The notes below the pieces were generated by a model. The model made no database searches. It was given only the letters and a program-made list of their open reading frames with translations, and had not been told where the DNA came from. Shown here one piece after another: positions 6,374-6,655 of a stretch of 6,655 nt of DNA (its first letter is position 1; every line of letters begins with the position of its first letter). A program made the translations under genes and the position numbers. This DNA comes from Calditrichota bacterium (GTDB lineage: Bacteria > Zhuqueibacterota > Zhuqueibacteria > Residuimicrobiales > Krinioviventaceae), in the NCBI GenBank assembly GCA_003818595.1, contig RPQV01000195.1, positions 1 to 6,655 on the forward strand, written 5' to 3'.

Positions 6374-6385
6374 GTCATTAATGAC
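6374..6385. promoter_or_regulatory. Perfect 12-bp palindrome, candidate operator
   Basis: GTCATTAATGAC is an exact palindrome located 114 bp upstream of the receptor start. Its size and symmetry suit a dimeric repressor or activator site. It does not match a site I can assign to a known regulator such as Fur, so the regulator is unknown. Confidence 0.35.
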
Positions 6386-6483
6386 AGCTCGTTGCTCAAT
6401 GGTCAGTTGTCAAAGAACAAAAGTTTTTGAGGTTCTAGCCTCCTACATTTTGATTATTTTTTCCACTTACATCAAAATATAGT

Positions 6484-6536
6484 AAATATTTGTTAAATAA
6501 ATAATATTTTTTCAAGATATTTTTAATAATATATCT
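6484..6536. repeat. AT-rich segment with two inverted repeats
   Basis: AAATATT (6484-6490) and AATATTT (6503-6509) form one inverted pair; AGATAT (6515-6520) and ATATCT (6531-6536) form another. In DNA this AT-rich, such pairs arise easily by chance. The segment could act as an upstream promoter element or a curved region. Confidence 0.25.
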
Positions 6537-6655
6537 CACCCATAATAAAAACTCAAGGGGAAAATTTCACTTTTAATTTGTTATGACTCGGTTTTATCTT
6601 TTAATACTATCTCTCAGTTCTTCGCTCGGGGATTATCCATAAAACAGCAAAGCAT

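Larger units (their letters stand above)
6261..6655. other. Non-coding upstream region of the receptor gene
   Basis: This is 395 bp with no supported gene on either strand, and reading frames entering from the right edge close quickly. It is strongly AT-rich, particularly 6440-6540. It contains the Shine-Dalgarno, a small hairpin (6342-6358), a 12-bp palindrome (6374-6385) and AT-rich inverted repeats. On the minus strand a TTGACA occurs at 6413-6408, but no good -10 hexamer is found at suitable spacing, and I found no convincing Bacteroidota-type -33/-7 pair. The receptor promoter is presumably here but cannot be placed. Confidence 0.6.

Noticed and set aside
6429..6442. GAGG-TTCTAG-CCTC inverted repeat and an AGGAGG-like site on the minus strand, suggesting a leader peptide
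   Set aside because: The arms are only 4 bp, and no start codon follows the purine-rich site at a usable distance.
6633..6641. TTATCCATA, one mismatch from the DnaA box, near the right edge
   Set aside because: It is a single isolated near-match in AT-rich DNA far from the box cluster; chance is sufficient.

Overview
The window suggests a bacterium of the FCB assemblage (Bacteroidota, Calditrichota, KSB1, Marinimicrobia and relatives). The main reason is the large outer-membrane TonB-dependent receptor on the right, which has a signal peptide, a carboxypeptidase-like regulatory domain, a plug and a barrel. This architecture is most abundant in that group. Base composition is moderate, with AT-rich intergenic regions. 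I cannot name a genus or phylum from sequence alone.

Layout. Positions 1-878 (minus strand) hold the first 292 codons of dnaA, the replication initiator; the gene runs off the left edge. Positions 879-1400 form a 522-bp intergenic region between divergent genes. It carries two perfect DnaA boxes (TTATCCACA), two near-perfect ones (TTGTCCACA), a 9-bp inverted repeat and AT-rich DNA, and is a good candidate for oriC and/or the dnaA autoregulatory region. Positions 1401-2543 (plus) encode an ABC-like AAA ATPase of the OLD/RecF-like type. It stops just where OLD-family nucleases would begin their TOPRIM domain. Positions 2530-3450 (plus) overlap it by 14 bp and encode a P1-family (DmpA-like, self-cleaving) aminopeptidase. 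A strong hairpin terminator at 3496-3521 separates this pair from the convergent gene at 3528-6260 (minus), the TonB-dependent receptor. Its 395-bp upstream region (6261-6655) is AT-rich and non-coding. It holds a good Shine-Dalgarno and a perfect 12-bp palindrome that may be an operator.

Functional picture. The left part is a replication-initiation locus (dnaA plus probable oriC). The ATPase and peptidase probably share a transcript, because they overlap and no terminator lies between them, but no common pathway is evident. The receptor is an independent transport gene. I did not find a clearly new multi-gene system. The most interesting points are the origin architecture, the TOPRIM-less OLD-like ATPase next to the origin and fused by overlap to a peptidase gene, and the palindrome upstream of the receptor.
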